From Paraktedonobacter sp034437695 (GTDB lineage: Bacteria > Chloroflexota > Ktedonobacteria > Ktedonobacterales > Ktedonobacteraceae): a stretch of 64,000 bases of DNA. The notes under the pieces were generated by a model. The model was not told the origin of the DNA and did no database searches. It saw nothing but the letters and a program-made list of their open reading frames with translations. The stretch is from contig DAOTTJ010000219.1 of assembly GCA_034437695.1 (NCBI GenBank), positions 1-64,000 on the forward strand, given 5' to 3'. Position 1 is the first letter of the stretch. Each line of letters starts with the position of its first letter. Below, piece after piece: positions 25,601 through 33,305 of the stretch. The position numbers and the translations under genes are program-made.

Positions 25601-26726
25601 CATCCTCGACTGGGGCCAGCAAGAAATCGTTGATATACCAGGCCGGTTTGCCAACGTCGGAGAGGTAGCGCGGCAGAATCCTAAGCGCTGACCCAAAGAT
25701 CAGACTTTCGCGCTGGAGAAGCTTGAGCAGGAGGCCGGTGGCGCTTAACTCGCGCAGCACGACATCCATCTGCAAGTCTGACTTGCCACCGTGCAACTTG
25801 AAGAGGATTAGCTCGCGTCCTCCAGGCGGCTTCTCGATCTGCTCGGTAATCTCCTCGATCTTCATCGTCCCGTTTTCCAGCACGTTGAGGGAACACACAG
25901 CGCCGAGCCGCTCCACTAGCACGTTATCGGTGCGCGTGGTGATCAGCAGGTCGATGTAGCGCTGCTGCACAAGCGGCTCCAACTGCGCGAGCGAAATGGC
26001 ATCAAGTAGCTCGGCGTCGGCGCTCTGTGGGAGCTGACCCATCACCCAGATATGCGAGGCTATCCCCTGATTTTTACGCCTGAGCACCGCTGAGGCCAGC
26101 ACGCTTAATGCAGCTTTATTATCGTCCAGCAGGGTGTGCAGTGCATCGGCGCTGTTAACGGTATACGTCAGCATATCTCCTATCTCCCGCCAGCTATCGA
26201 AGCGCAGGATATTGGTCAGCGGCACCGGCTTTCTGTTCCACCAGCGGTTCAACAAAAAGACATAATCGATATCGGCAGCCAGTTTAATCGCGGTATCGAG
26301 GCGATCCTCAAAGGCAATCGTAAAGCTCGGCCTGTAGGTACGCGCTACATTGCCTTTGTTCTGGCCCATAATCAGCTCGTCGTAGGGGAGGCCGTGGCGG
26401 TCCAGCCACGCCTGCGTCACGCTACGCACGGTCTCTTTGCGCGAAGTCAGCAGGTGCAAGCGAAAACCCAGTTCGCGCAACCTGAGCAGACCCGCAAGTG
26501 CGTACGGCATGACGGTCAGTTCACTGAGTACGCTGGGGTTGGCCGTTGTACGCATGACCAGTTCGTAGGGGATGCCCAGGCCAGCGGTAAAATCGTAGAT
26601 AGCCATATCCTGGGGACGATAACTCTGCCCCATCTCCTTGTTGATGTGTTGTAAGTAGGTAGGGACCGAATCTGCCAGGATATCATCGATATCTATCAAA
26701 GCAACAGCAGCGGAATCGTCGCTCAT
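22689..26726 (-). CDS. HAD nucleotidase / SIR2-like / NB-ARC ATPase / TPR / caspase (C14) multidomain protein
   Basis: 1345 residues. In order: a HAD 5'-deoxyribonucleotidase-like domain (about 8-190; LIDIDDILAD with both Asp, HLLTSRKET); a degenerate SIR2-like domain (about 195-420; LLITTRTDNVLVERL, LFKLHGG, SLIFGSAL); an NB-ARC ATPase (about 440-720; Walker A GIGGIVKTSL, where Val replaces the second loop Gly, Walker B ALLIIDGLE, GLPL-like SGIPLAI); TPR-like helices (about 850-1080); a caspase-like peptidase (about 1102-1345; His in YFTGHG, Cys in LDACHAG). It looks like an NLR-type sensor with a built-in protease. The ATG at 26726 overlaps the upstream TGA (ATGA). An upstream in-frame start at 26822 lies in the preceding gene. 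Confidence 0.85.
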   Translation of the reverse strand: MSDDSAAVALIDIDDILADSVPTYLQHINKEMGQSYRPQDMAIYDFTAGLGIPYELVMRTTANPSVLSELTVMPYALAGLLRLRELGFRLHLLTSRKETVRSVTQAWLDRHGLPYDELIMGQNKGNVARTYRPSFTIAFEDRLDTAIKLAADIDYVFLLNRWWNRKPVPLTNILRFDSWREIGDMLTYTVNSADALHTLLDDNKAALSVLASAVLRRKNQGIASHIWVMGQLPQSADAELLDAISLAQLEPLVQQRYIDLLITTRTDNVLVERLGAVCSLNVLENGTMKIEEITEQIEKPPGGRELILFKLHGGKSDLQMDVVLRELSATGLLLKLLQRESLIFGSALRILPRYLSDVGKPAWYINDFLLAPVEDAILGILQMRGSETNLLSGLYAQPYNFAGLLSAAIEALRSEGAASVSQPDQAASSCIEQVPSRRFNQLIGRQEEFQQIQGLLSSSSKEYAVSIFGIGGIVKTSLALEIAHAYLPLCQLGQLGFDTIIWTPISSKILLDQPSEDSDKTALTVCITTIATALEQTNILRDEREKQVAHIYTILQKRHALLIIDGLEGGRYPMLTEFINNMPRPTKFLITSLEAFSLGYSIKLKPLNEIAAIDLIRRESEYRDVDLDESQVRDLYEYTSGIPLAIVWVIGQLKRHTISKIKLKRLTSRLPEELLLKQIFQTSITILAVQPASIKALCMLSLFTDKVEYKVLRASMGLYCDEDALNDTLDLAADLNLILVQGGKISMLSLAKRFVALYLTENCRQLQDQYQREWIEAISLLALKHAPGYWDFNGYEYLMTYNDDLRSALNWCLSHQLIKDSYILMRAFSFGCIYAGRWNELLEVSGRFSELMAAYKHDHAQAWVKSCVTGWVRTHQNVLSEAEADLQDALALYRTMQDMRGIAQTTRLLGRLRLEQKNYPVALELLEAARNQLKVLDWQTELGFATYDLAWFHTPGPHPNPALDQGKAAKDYFMQAEKLIQGSMEPLIAGLFTTGIQEALAQRAFNEENYAEARDLCGKALTFYQQTPGATHGYRPPRIQLLQARALAKLGNIAEATSVLANAIGSFERLGMAEQVAEAGTLMTSLMKSFTKGSTSDPIRVRNAFALVVGINEYEHLTSLTTSIHDATAVYETLIDPHRLQPFDKTNVTLLLNHEATKGAISSKLECLARLADKEALILIYFTGHGISSKGGFYAGEYLCPVETDASDLKRTAITSAELERALQALRAQYVVLVLDACHAGAFSGGSQYQTGFTTGVYNSLASKGGRVVLASSTAEEDSYEVPNLNHSLFTHHFLEALRGRVAENDALVRIYDITRYVQEHMPRLNARQHAIVVMTSLRENFVVL

Positions 26727-27775
26727 GTATTTCTGCGACCTTCTTTCTTCTGGACATGCGCATCGGTGTGTCCACTCTGGTGTACTTCCACTTCCAGGCG
26801 CTCTTTTGAAGTCAGCGCCCAACCGGCGTCACTATACTTGGGAACCTGCGTCTCACACCAGTTGACCAGCCGTACAGGCCGACCACGACAATAGCGAAAC
26901 CACAACTGTAGTTCAAGCGCCAGGTCCAGGCACCCCTCACCGGTCAACGACCGCTGTGCATCTGCACCGAAGATCCACAACTCTGACGCGGTATCCATCA
27001 CGTTCAAGACATCCTGAAGCATATCGGATGGACTATTGTTGTGGGCAACGCGCAAAAGCAACGAGCCGAGGACGGCGTGCCGATTGACCGGGACGCGTCT
27101 GTGCTTAAAGGCAAACGCTCTGGCCCAATCCAGGTACTTGATATCCCTGGAAGCCATAGCCATATAGACAAGCGGGTATTTAGCTTCCCTGCGATACGGC
27201 GCAAGCAGGGCCTCGTTGATCTCCTGGCGCTGACTCGCCGGACTGCCCGCGATGATCTCATCTACATAGCTGTCTGCACCGATCTCGATATCGATCAGGT
27301 CGACCGTGACCAACCGCGCATAGTCCAGGCGCTGGCGCAAGGCCTCCAGGTCAAGCACGCGCACGTGGCGCTCAGGGTAGTGCTCGCGAAACAACATGAC
27401 TTCGGCCAGCATCCCCTCGGTCAGCAAACGGTGTACCCGACTGTTGCGGGCGAAAATCCACAGCTCATCGCAACTCTCAACCAGCGCCAGACAACACTTC
27501 ATGACTTCGTGCTTGGTGTAAAGCGCCTGGACCGAGACATAGTATCCCAGCACACACTCCGGGTTAATCGGTGTAAAACGCAAGCCCTGGGTGGCAATAC
27601 GCATGGTCTCTATTTCATAGAGATTATCACCGTCAAAACAACTATATGACTTTAATCTGCGGTTATGGTAACATGCATTTAAAACCACGTCAAGTATGTG
27701 TAACAGCTCCGGTGAGAGAATATCTAAAGATGCGTCTTTTAAGAGATCACAGGCGCTGTTATCGAGTAATATCAT
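26723..27775 (-). CDS. Duplicated nucleoside-2-deoxyribosyltransferase-like (TIR-related fold) protein
   Basis: 350 residues with two similar halves. Half one (about 70-150) has GYYVSVQALYTKHEVM, CDELWIFARNSRVHRLLTEGMLAEVMLFRE. Half two (about 205-320) has YPLVYMAMASRDIKYLDWA, ASELWIFGADAQRSLTGEGCLDLALELQL. Each shows the pattern of small DUF4406/YspA or nucleoside-deoxyribosyltransferase folds: an N-terminal strand, a D/SELWIF strand, then a helix with Glu that could be catalytic. Members cleave or bind N-glycosidic bonds of nucleosides or NAD. It overlaps the genes on both sides by ATGA, so it is made in step with the Ppx/GppA and STAND proteins. Confidence 0.6.
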   Translation of the reverse strand: MILLDNSACDLLKDASLDILSPELLHILDVVLNACYHNRRLKSYSCFDGDNLYEIETMRIATQGLRFTPINPECVLGYYVSVQALYTKHEVMKCCLALVESCDELWIFARNSRVHRLLTEGMLAEVMLFREHYPERHVRVLDLEALRQRLDYARLVTVDLIDIEIGADSYVDEIIAGSPASQRQEINEALLAPYRREAKYPLVYMAMASRDIKYLDWARAFAFKHRRVPVNRHAVLGSLLLRVAHNNSPSDMLQDVLNVMDTASELWIFGADAQRSLTGEGCLDLALELQLWFRYCRGRPVRLVNWCETQVPKYSDAGWALTSKERLEVEVHQSGHTDAHVQKKEGRRNT

Positions 27776-28722
27776 GGTGTCCTTTGCAGGTTATCTACAA
27801 TCAAGCCTTCAGAAATGCTAAAGTTTGAAGGCACAATAGTTTCAACTCCAAGTATACGCGCAGCAATAATGACGTTAAGTAGTGATTTATCAGCCCCCAC
27901 CATAAAAGACGGATCAGCAGGAAAAATATGACCCCGCCCAGGCATGGGAATCTGCTTGATCTCCTGATAAAGCGTCTCAAGCTCGCTTACCTCGCTGGTC
28001 AGGTCGTGGTTGGCCGAAGGACCCGTCGCACGAACCGGCACCCCGGCTGCGCACAGAAAGTCTTTCATGCACGACGAACCATAGACAAGCGCCGTTGGTT
28101 TCACGCTATCCTGACAGAAAGCACCGACACCCGCCTGCTCTAGCTCCTGGGCAATATAGTGAGCAAGCGCCGAATAGTTCTCTTCGCCCGTCGCCTCGTC
28201 GGTAAAGCGCTTGAGCAGCACCGCCGTCCCAGTCCTGACCGACAATTTGTGCTCGATCCGCTCGCTCGTTCCCACCGCGAGCTGCACGCTCCCACCACCA
28301 ACCTCGATCGTCGCCACGCGCGGCAGACTTCGACAGTCGTCGGCCACCGCCCGAAAGAAGCAGTCGGCCTCTCTCTCCTTGCTCAGGATCTCGATCGAGG
28401 TACCCAGCACGTCCTCAAAGGCATACAGCACTTCGCGCTGGTTGACGGCCTCTCTAATCGCCTGCGTGGCAATCGCGACGATGCGCCCAACGCCCGCACT
28501 AGCACAGCAAGCGCGGTAGTCGCGCAGGGTCTGCAAAGTGTCAGCTAGGGCCTCCTGTCCGACGCTGCGCTCGCCACGCGCCAGATCACGTCCCAGGTTC
28601 GTAAGACTCCGTTGCCTGTCGATATACTTTAAATTGTGCCTCTCACTTACATCGAAGATCGTTAACTTCGCTCGCAAACTTCCGATATCTACTATGGCAA
28701 TACGCTCTGGACTCGCAGTCAT
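27772..28722 (-). CDS. Ppx/GppA-family phosphatase
   Basis: 316 residues of the actin-like ASKHA fold. The N-terminal phosphate motif is VDIGSLRAKLTIFDV, followed by AIATQAIREAVNQ, the EREADCFF region, and TIEVGGGSVQLAVG, the second phosphate loop. The family breaks down polyphosphate or (p)ppGpp. It is shorter than E. coli Ppx and ends after the two-domain core. It is the first gene of the operon and is coupled by ATGA to the next gene. AAGGAGG lies six bases before the ATG. In this setting it may remove or sense an alarmone. Confidence 0.86.
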   Translation of the reverse strand: MTASPERIAIVDIGSLRAKLTIFDVSERHNLKYIDRQRSLTNLGRDLARGERSVGQEALADTLQTLRDYRACCASAGVGRIVAIATQAIREAVNQREVLYAFEDVLGTSIEILSKEREADCFFRAVADDCRSLPRVATIEVGGGSVQLAVGTSERIEHKLSVRTGTAVLLKRFTDEATGEENYSALAHYIAQELEQAGVGAFCQDSVKPTALVYGSSCMKDFLCAAGVPVRATGPSANHDLTSEVSELETLYQEIKQIPMPGRGHIFPADPSFMVGADKSLLNVIIAARILGVETIVPSNFSISEGLIVDNLQRTP

Positions 28723-28767
28723 CTTTTCCCTCCTTATAGTCGTCCGTTTGAACTGACTCCACTATTC

Positions 28768-28773
28768 ATTATA
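28768..28773 (-). promoter_or_regulatory. Possible -10 element of the conflict operon
   Basis: On the minus strand a perfect TATAAT within an AT-rich stretch lies about 46 bases before the Ppx/GppA start. No good -35 was found at 16-18 bases. The region 28774-29111 has no gene; 28995-29030 is extremely AT-rich with ATTTTT steps. Confidence 0.35.
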
Positions 28774-29111
28774 TATCTGACCTGAAAGTTCACAGAGTGC
28801 TTACCAGGCAGGCCCGTATCTTCTCTGCCGAGCCAGATCTCTCCCATATGCGACTCTTTGCTTATACGGAATTCAGCTTTACGTCTTTTGGTTACACAAT
28901 AGAGAAAAACGGTAGAATGTGTTTTATATTTGCTTTCTCAAATATACCATATCGAAGTATTCTTTTACAAGACGAAATTCTATCGATAGTATTGAATATT
29001 ATATTTTTATTTTTATTTTTATTTTGTATAGGGGGATTATCTAGTTCAGGGTTGCGCCGCCTGCTTTTTCTTCTTTGTGCCAGGGCGAAATCGCCCCACT
29101 CCCAGAGTAAA

Positions 29112-29167
29112 AAGTGCAGGAAGGTGTTATTCAGGCGCATGCACCTGAATAACACCTTCCTGCACTT
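29112..29167. repeat. 56-nt palindromic stem-loop, second copy
   Basis: Same length and layout as 6245-6300: AAGTGCAGGA to TCCTGCACTT around GCGCATGCAC. Several bases differ from the first copy and most differences are matched in the opposite arm. It follows the stop of the minus-strand NTF2-like gene (29178) and may end its transcription. Confidence 0.75.
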
Positions 29168-29177
29168 GAAAGAGGCT

Positions 29178-29579
29178 TTACTTTTTGAGGACCAGTTCGC
29201 GCGGCCAGGAGGGGGCGACGGGGCGCGGCTGACCAAAGAAGCCGGTGACGCAGTTGAGGCGACCCTGCGCGTCGACTGCGCCAAAGTCGATGCCTTCGAT
29301 CAGGCGTCTGCCGTCGGGGGTCAGAAAGGCCCAGGTGAAACGGACGTGGCCGTGGTGTTCGTCAACTCCGCTGGTGAGGACGAATCGATGGCCCGCGTAT
29401 TTGGCGAGGAAGCCGCCGATGTGCCGGTTCAATGCCTCACGACCCGCTGCTTCACCACCTGGGTCGCTATACACGCCGTCCTCGGTCCAGCTCTTCGCCA
29501 GGAGTTCCAGGCGCTTCTCTTCGTCGACTTCGGACCAGGCGGCGGTGTAGGCGAGGATGCTCTCTTTGGGGGCTACCAT
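29178..29579 (-). CDS. SnoaL/NTF2-like protein
   Basis: 133 residues, a cone-shaped NTF2-like fold: ESILAYTAAWSEVDEEKRLELLAKSWTEDGVYSDP at the start, a central GREALNRHIGGF and strands VRFTWAFLTPDG and GIDFGAV. This family includes polyketide cyclases (SnoaL) and many small-molecule-binding proteins of unknown role. A cyclase role for the nearby PKS loci is possible but the catalytic Asp/His pair of SnoaL is not assignable by eye. AAAGGAG precedes the ATG. Confidence 0.8.
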   Translation of the reverse strand: MVAPKESILAYTAAWSEVDEEKRLELLAKSWTEDGVYSDPGGEAAGREALNRHIGGFLAKYAGHRFVLTSGVDEHHGHVRFTWAFLTPDGRRLIEGIDFGAVDAQGRLNCVTGFFGQPRPVAPSWPRELVLKK

Positions 29580-29616
29580 GCGTGTCTCCTTTCGCTTGTG
29601 CTCTGCTCACTCATAT

Positions 29617-31146
29617 TCAAGAATAGACGTGTATCTCTAATGGCTGGCTCTGCTCGGGCGCGTGGATCGCGCCTGTGGGCGAGGCGAGACGGTCGAGGTC
29701 GGTCAACCAGAGGGGCGTCACGGACGGTCGGTTGCTGCGTACGTCGCGGTGGTTGCGCTGAAAAATGACGCTCTTGATCAGGGCGAAGGGACCGGTCGCC
29801 ATGCCTTTGAGTAGCTGCATCATGACGCGCCGGGTGACCTCTTTCTCGCCCTCCCAACCGATTAGCTCGCCCCATTTGCCTTCCTGCTCCGGCGTCTGCG
29901 CTTCGACGACCGGGGCCTTCTCGGCTCCACGCGATCTGACAAATGAGAAAATCTTGGAGGTCACACGCCGGGTAAAGTTGCGGGCGATGCTCGGATACTG
30001 CACCATGCATTTCAGCAAAACAACCGGCACGCTGGTGCCGTAGCCGTGGATCTGTTTCTCCAGACCGGGAAAATCGGGACGATCGACGTGGTAGACTAGC
30101 GCCCGTGGCTCGTAGACGTAGGTACCTCCGTGCATGTTGGCCTGAATAAAGACCTCGACATCCTCGGCCGCGTGGACCGGCGTGCCGGGTCCCAACGCCG
30201 GATCAAAGCCGCCGATGTGACGCAGAAAGGCCGCCGTGGTCGCCATGTTGACCGAGCCACCGAGGTTACCCATCAGGTGCTTATAGTACATGCGGCTCTC
30301 GACGATCTGCGGCGAGAAGATGCGCTTCATCTTTTCACTGTCGCCCAGACCACGAAAGTAGGTCACAAACCAGAGCTGCGCCAGGGTCTCAAAACGCATC
30401 GCACAGACTGAGCCGGTGACACAGACTACCTTCTCGGCACTGCTAAAGGCCCGTACCAGCTCGCTCAACCAGTGTTCATCCGCGACCGCGTCGTCGTCGG
30501 TAAAGGCCAGGATCTCGCCCTTTGCTTCCTGCATACCCAGGTTGCGAGCACGCGAGGCCCCCGGACGCTCGCACTTGAGATAACGAACTCGCTCCTCCCC
30601 GGCATAGACCCGCGCCACCAGTTCCGCAGTCGCTGGACTGGTCGGCGCACTGTCGACCAGCAAGATCTCGTAAGCGGGATATTCCAGCTTGAGCAACGCG
30701 TCCAGACAGGCCTCGACGCACTCGGGATGGTCACGCGTCGGCACGATGATGCTGACAAAAGGCGCACTCAGCAAAAAGCTTTCGCGGGCCTTCAGACAGG
30801 GCGGCAGTTCGAGCGTGGGCAAACCCGCTACTCCCAGTTGCGTCGGAACCTCCAGACCGTCGTTTTGCAGGTGCTCGCCGATCCGCTCGCCGTAGCTTTT
30901 CCAGATGAGCGCTGCATAGTCTTGCGGCAAGGCCTGACCCGCGCTAAAGGGCAACTCGATCAATCCCAATGGCTGCGAATGGACGCGGATCATGCAGAAG
31001 GCTCGCCGATAGGTCGTTTTCGTTCTTGCATCAAAGGCCGATAAAACGGGCAAGGGCTGACTGACCTCTATTTCAAAAACACAGGCCGGGAGCAGCTCTG
31101 CGTTCTGATTCTGAGAAGCTACCAGCTTCGTCTTTGTCTCTGACAT
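29617..31146 (-). CDS. GT2-family glycosyltransferase
   Basis: 509 residues. The GT-A core begins near residue 125: VSIIVPTRDHPECVEACLDA, then ILLVDSAPTSPAT, GASRARNLGMQEAKGEILAF and the metal-binding TDDDAV. An acceptor-side AEDVEVFIQA follows. A domain of about 115 residues precedes the GT-A fold and about 130 residues follow it; neither is recognised. No membrane helix is evident. The start at 31146 is preceded by GAGAGGG; the frame extends upstream into repeat copy 2. It may glycosylate a secreted polymer or a polyketide. Confidence 0.85.
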   Translation of the reverse strand: MSETKTKLVASQNQNAELLPACVFEIEVSQPLPVLSAFDARTKTTYRRAFCMIRVHSQPLGLIELPFSAGQALPQDYAALIWKSYGERIGEHLQNDGLEVPTQLGVAGLPTLELPPCLKARESFLLSAPFVSIIVPTRDHPECVEACLDALLKLEYPAYEILLVDSAPTSPATAELVARVYAGEERVRYLKCERPGASRARNLGMQEAKGEILAFTDDDAVADEHWLSELVRAFSSAEKVVCVTGSVCAMRFETLAQLWFVTYFRGLGDSEKMKRIFSPQIVESRMYYKHLMGNLGGSVNMATTAAFLRHIGGFDPALGPGTPVHAAEDVEVFIQANMHGGTYVYEPRALVYHVDRPDFPGLEKQIHGYGTSVPVVLLKCMVQYPSIARNFTRRVTSKIFSFVRSRGAEKAPVVEAQTPEQEGKWGELIGWEGEKEVTRRVMMQLLKGMATGPFALIKSVIFQRNHRDVRSNRPSVTPLWLTDLDRLASPTGAIHAPEQSQPLEIHVYS

Positions 31147-31189
31147 ACACGCCCTCTCTTTAGTATAGTAGTCGGTCCAACTTTGTTGG

Positions 31190-31300
31190 AAAGGTGCGCC
31201 GCCTGCGGCGGCGAGGGGGAGAATAGTTGGGGCGCAGCCCCAAACCCCAGGCAAAGGGCTACCGCCCTCGGCACTCGCGCTTCACTTCATACCGAATAAG
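31190..31300. repeat. Modular intergenic repeat, copy 2
   Basis: GCCGCCTGCGGCGGC hairpin, TTGGGGCGCAGCCCCAA palindrome, then CCCCAGGCAAAGGGCTACCG and GCACTCGCGCTTCACTTCAT. The order of modules is the same as in copy 1. It lies between the divergent GT2 and esterase genes (31147-31466, no gene). Confidence 0.7.
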
Positions 31301-31466
31301 GCTATCGCTCTCTGCGCTCCCGCTCCATGCACTATTTCGTTCTCAGGATGCCAAAAGCACCTTACTGACGAATCACCCCGACTGTAAGAGACCGGTTAGG
31401 CCAATCTCCGATCTTATAAAGGAAGCCGTCAGGAAAAGAAGTATAGAGATAAAAGGAGAAGCTCGC

Positions 31467-32243
31467 ATGTCCATTCCGATCATACCCGGAGCCGAGACCA
31501 TCTCGATCAGCGAGGGGGAGCGCGGCGGCGTCCTGCTGCTACACGGCTATATGGGTACGGTGCAGACAGTTCGCGACTGGGCTATGGCCTTTGCAAACGC
31601 CGGTTTCGCGGTTGAAGCACCATTGCTCCCAGGACACGGCACCTCGGTCGATGAGCAGATCACTACCCAATGGTCCGACTATGTTCGTTGCGCGGAGGAT
31701 GCCTACAGCAAACTCGCAGTGCGCCATCAGCGCATCTTTATTGGAGGTATATGCACCGGAGGCATGCTGGCAGCGTCGATTGCGCTGAACCACAGCGATA
31801 AGCTGGCGGGCCTGCTGATAGTCAACGGTTTCTTTAAATTGCCCAAACACTGGAATTTCACTTTTATGGAAGAGATGGTCCAGACCAACCGGCGCTATTT
31901 CGCCTGGTTCCGGGGCAAGAGCGTAGAAAATCCCGACGCACCTGAACTGATTACCTATGAACAGGCCGCGCTCGCCCCGATCATGTCGATGAAGCCTGCG
32001 CGTCTTGAACTCTGGCCCCGCCTCAATGAACTCCAGTGTCCGGTCCTCGCGTTTACCAGTCAGCTCGACAAAGTGGTCCCGCCCGCCGATACGTCGCTCT
32101 GGACCGAGCGCGTCTCTGGTCCCGTCGAGCATGTCCTGCTCGAACGCAGCAATCACCTGGCTACGCTTGACTACGATAAGGAGATCATTGAAACACGCTC
32201 GGTTGCTTTTGCCCTGGAAGTGGCAGAAAGAAAGGCTGTATAA
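31467..32243 (+). CDS. Carboxylesterase-like alpha/beta hydrolase with Cys in the nucleophile elbow
   Basis: 258 residues. GGVLLLHGYMGTVQTVRDWA and LLPGHGTSVDE match Est30/YvaK-type carboxylesterases. The elbow reads GGICTGG, so the nucleophile would be Cys in place of Ser; the acid is in SQLDKVVPP and the histidine in RSNHLATLD. Dienelactone hydrolases use Cys in this way. It opens PKS locus B and its stop abuts the ATG of the ABC gene. It may release or edit the product from the ACP. ATG fixed by AAAAGGAG. Confidence 0.83.
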   Translation: MSIPIIPGAETISISEGERGGVLLLHGYMGTVQTVRDWAMAFANAGFAVEAPLLPGHGTSVDEQITTQWSDYVRCAEDAYSKLAVRHQRIFIGGICTGGMLAASIALNHSDKLAGLLIVNGFFKLPKHWNFTFMEEMVQTNRRYFAWFRGKSVENPDAPELITYEQAALAPIMSMKPARLELWPRLNELQCPVLAFTSQLDKVVPPADTSLWTERVSGPVEHVLLERSNHLATLDYDKEIIETRSVAFALEVAERKAV

Positions 32244-33305
32244 ATGACATCCACGCTACAGAACTCGCCCGCGATTGAGGTCGACAACCTTTACAAACGC
32301 TACCCTAAGTCCGAGGCCAACGCGGTCGACGACGTTTCTTTTGCGGTGAAACGCGGCGAAGTGTTTGGTCTGCTCGGTCCAAACGGCGCAGGTAAAACGA
32401 CTACCATCGGTATCTTGACCACCAGCGTCATCCCCACCGGGGGCAAGGTGCGCATTATGGACATCGATGTGGTGCGCGACCCGATCGGCGTCAAACAGCG
32501 CATCTCGGTGGTGCCGCAAAAAATTAATCTTGATCTGAGCCTGAACGCCCGCGAGATCCTGACCTTCCACGCCAGCTATCACGGGATCTCGAAGGCCGAT
32601 CGCAATAAACTCGCCGATCTACTGCTCACCGAGTTTGGTCTGGAGAAGCGCAGCAAAGATATGGTGACGCGCTACTCCGGCGGAATGTCCCAGCGCGTGA
32701 TGATCGCCCGCGCCATGATGCACGCCCCACAGGTGCTCTTTCTGGACGAGCCGACGAATAACCTCGATCCGCAGTCTAGACTCTTTCTCTGGGAGCGCAT
32801 TCGCGGCCTGCAAGAGCGCGGCATCACTATCCTGCTGACTACTCACGATATGGAAGAGGCCGGCCGACTCTGCGATCGCATTGCGATTATGGATCACGGC
32901 AAGATCCTTGTCTGCGATACACCCGCACACCTGGAACAGCGCATCCCCGGCGGCACGACGCTCGAACTGCGCATCAGCGTGCCAGACCGCGTTCCCGCAC
33001 GTGTACTGGCCGCTGCTGCCATTGCCGATCAGGGCGAAGCCCCACAGAACCTCTCAGCCGTGGCTCAACTCCAGCAGGTGCTAGGCTCGCTGCCAGGCGT
33101 GACCAGGATTGAAGAGGTCAACGGCAAAAAATCTGAGGTAGACCTGACGGTGCTGCGTATCTACGCCGAAGAGGTCTCGACGCTCATCCCTCAGGCCGTG
33201 CATATTATCAGCGAATGGAACGCCGAACTGCGCGACCTGCATCTCGCCCGTCCCAGCCTGGAAGATGTCTTCATTTACATGACCGGAAGGAACTTACGCT
33301 CATGA
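32244..33305 (+). CDS. ABC transporter ATP-binding protein (DrrA-like)
   Basis: 353 residues. Walker A GPNGAGKTT, Q-loop VVPQKIN, signature YSGGMSQR, Walker B VLFLDEPTNNLDP and H-loop TTHDMEE are all present. The C-terminal 100 residues are the regulatory extension seen in drug exporters of the DrrA type. With the permease at 33302 it probably exports the locus B product and gives self-protection. Its ATG follows the esterase stop directly. Confidence 0.92.
   Translation: MTSTLQNSPAIEVDNLYKRYPKSEANAVDDVSFAVKRGEVFGLLGPNGAGKTTTIGILTTSVIPTGGKVRIMDIDVVRDPIGVKQRISVVPQKINLDLSLNAREILTFHASYHGISKADRNKLADLLLTEFGLEKRSKDMVTRYSGGMSQRVMIARAMMHAPQVLFLDEPTNNLDPQSRLFLWERIRGLQERGITILLTTHDMEEAGRLCDRIAIMDHGKILVCDTPAHLEQRIPGGTTLELRISVPDRVPARVLAAAAIADQGEAPQNLSAVAQLQQVLGSLPGVTRIEEVNGKKSEVDLTVLRIYAEEVSTLIPQAVHIISEWNAELRDLHLARPSLEDVFIYMTGRNLRS

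Noticed and set aside
28797..29768. Long plus-strand frame of 323 codons
   Set aside because: It runs through an AT-rich stretch, a 56-nt hairpin and then the antisense of the NTF2-like gene; no domain pattern and no ribosome site.
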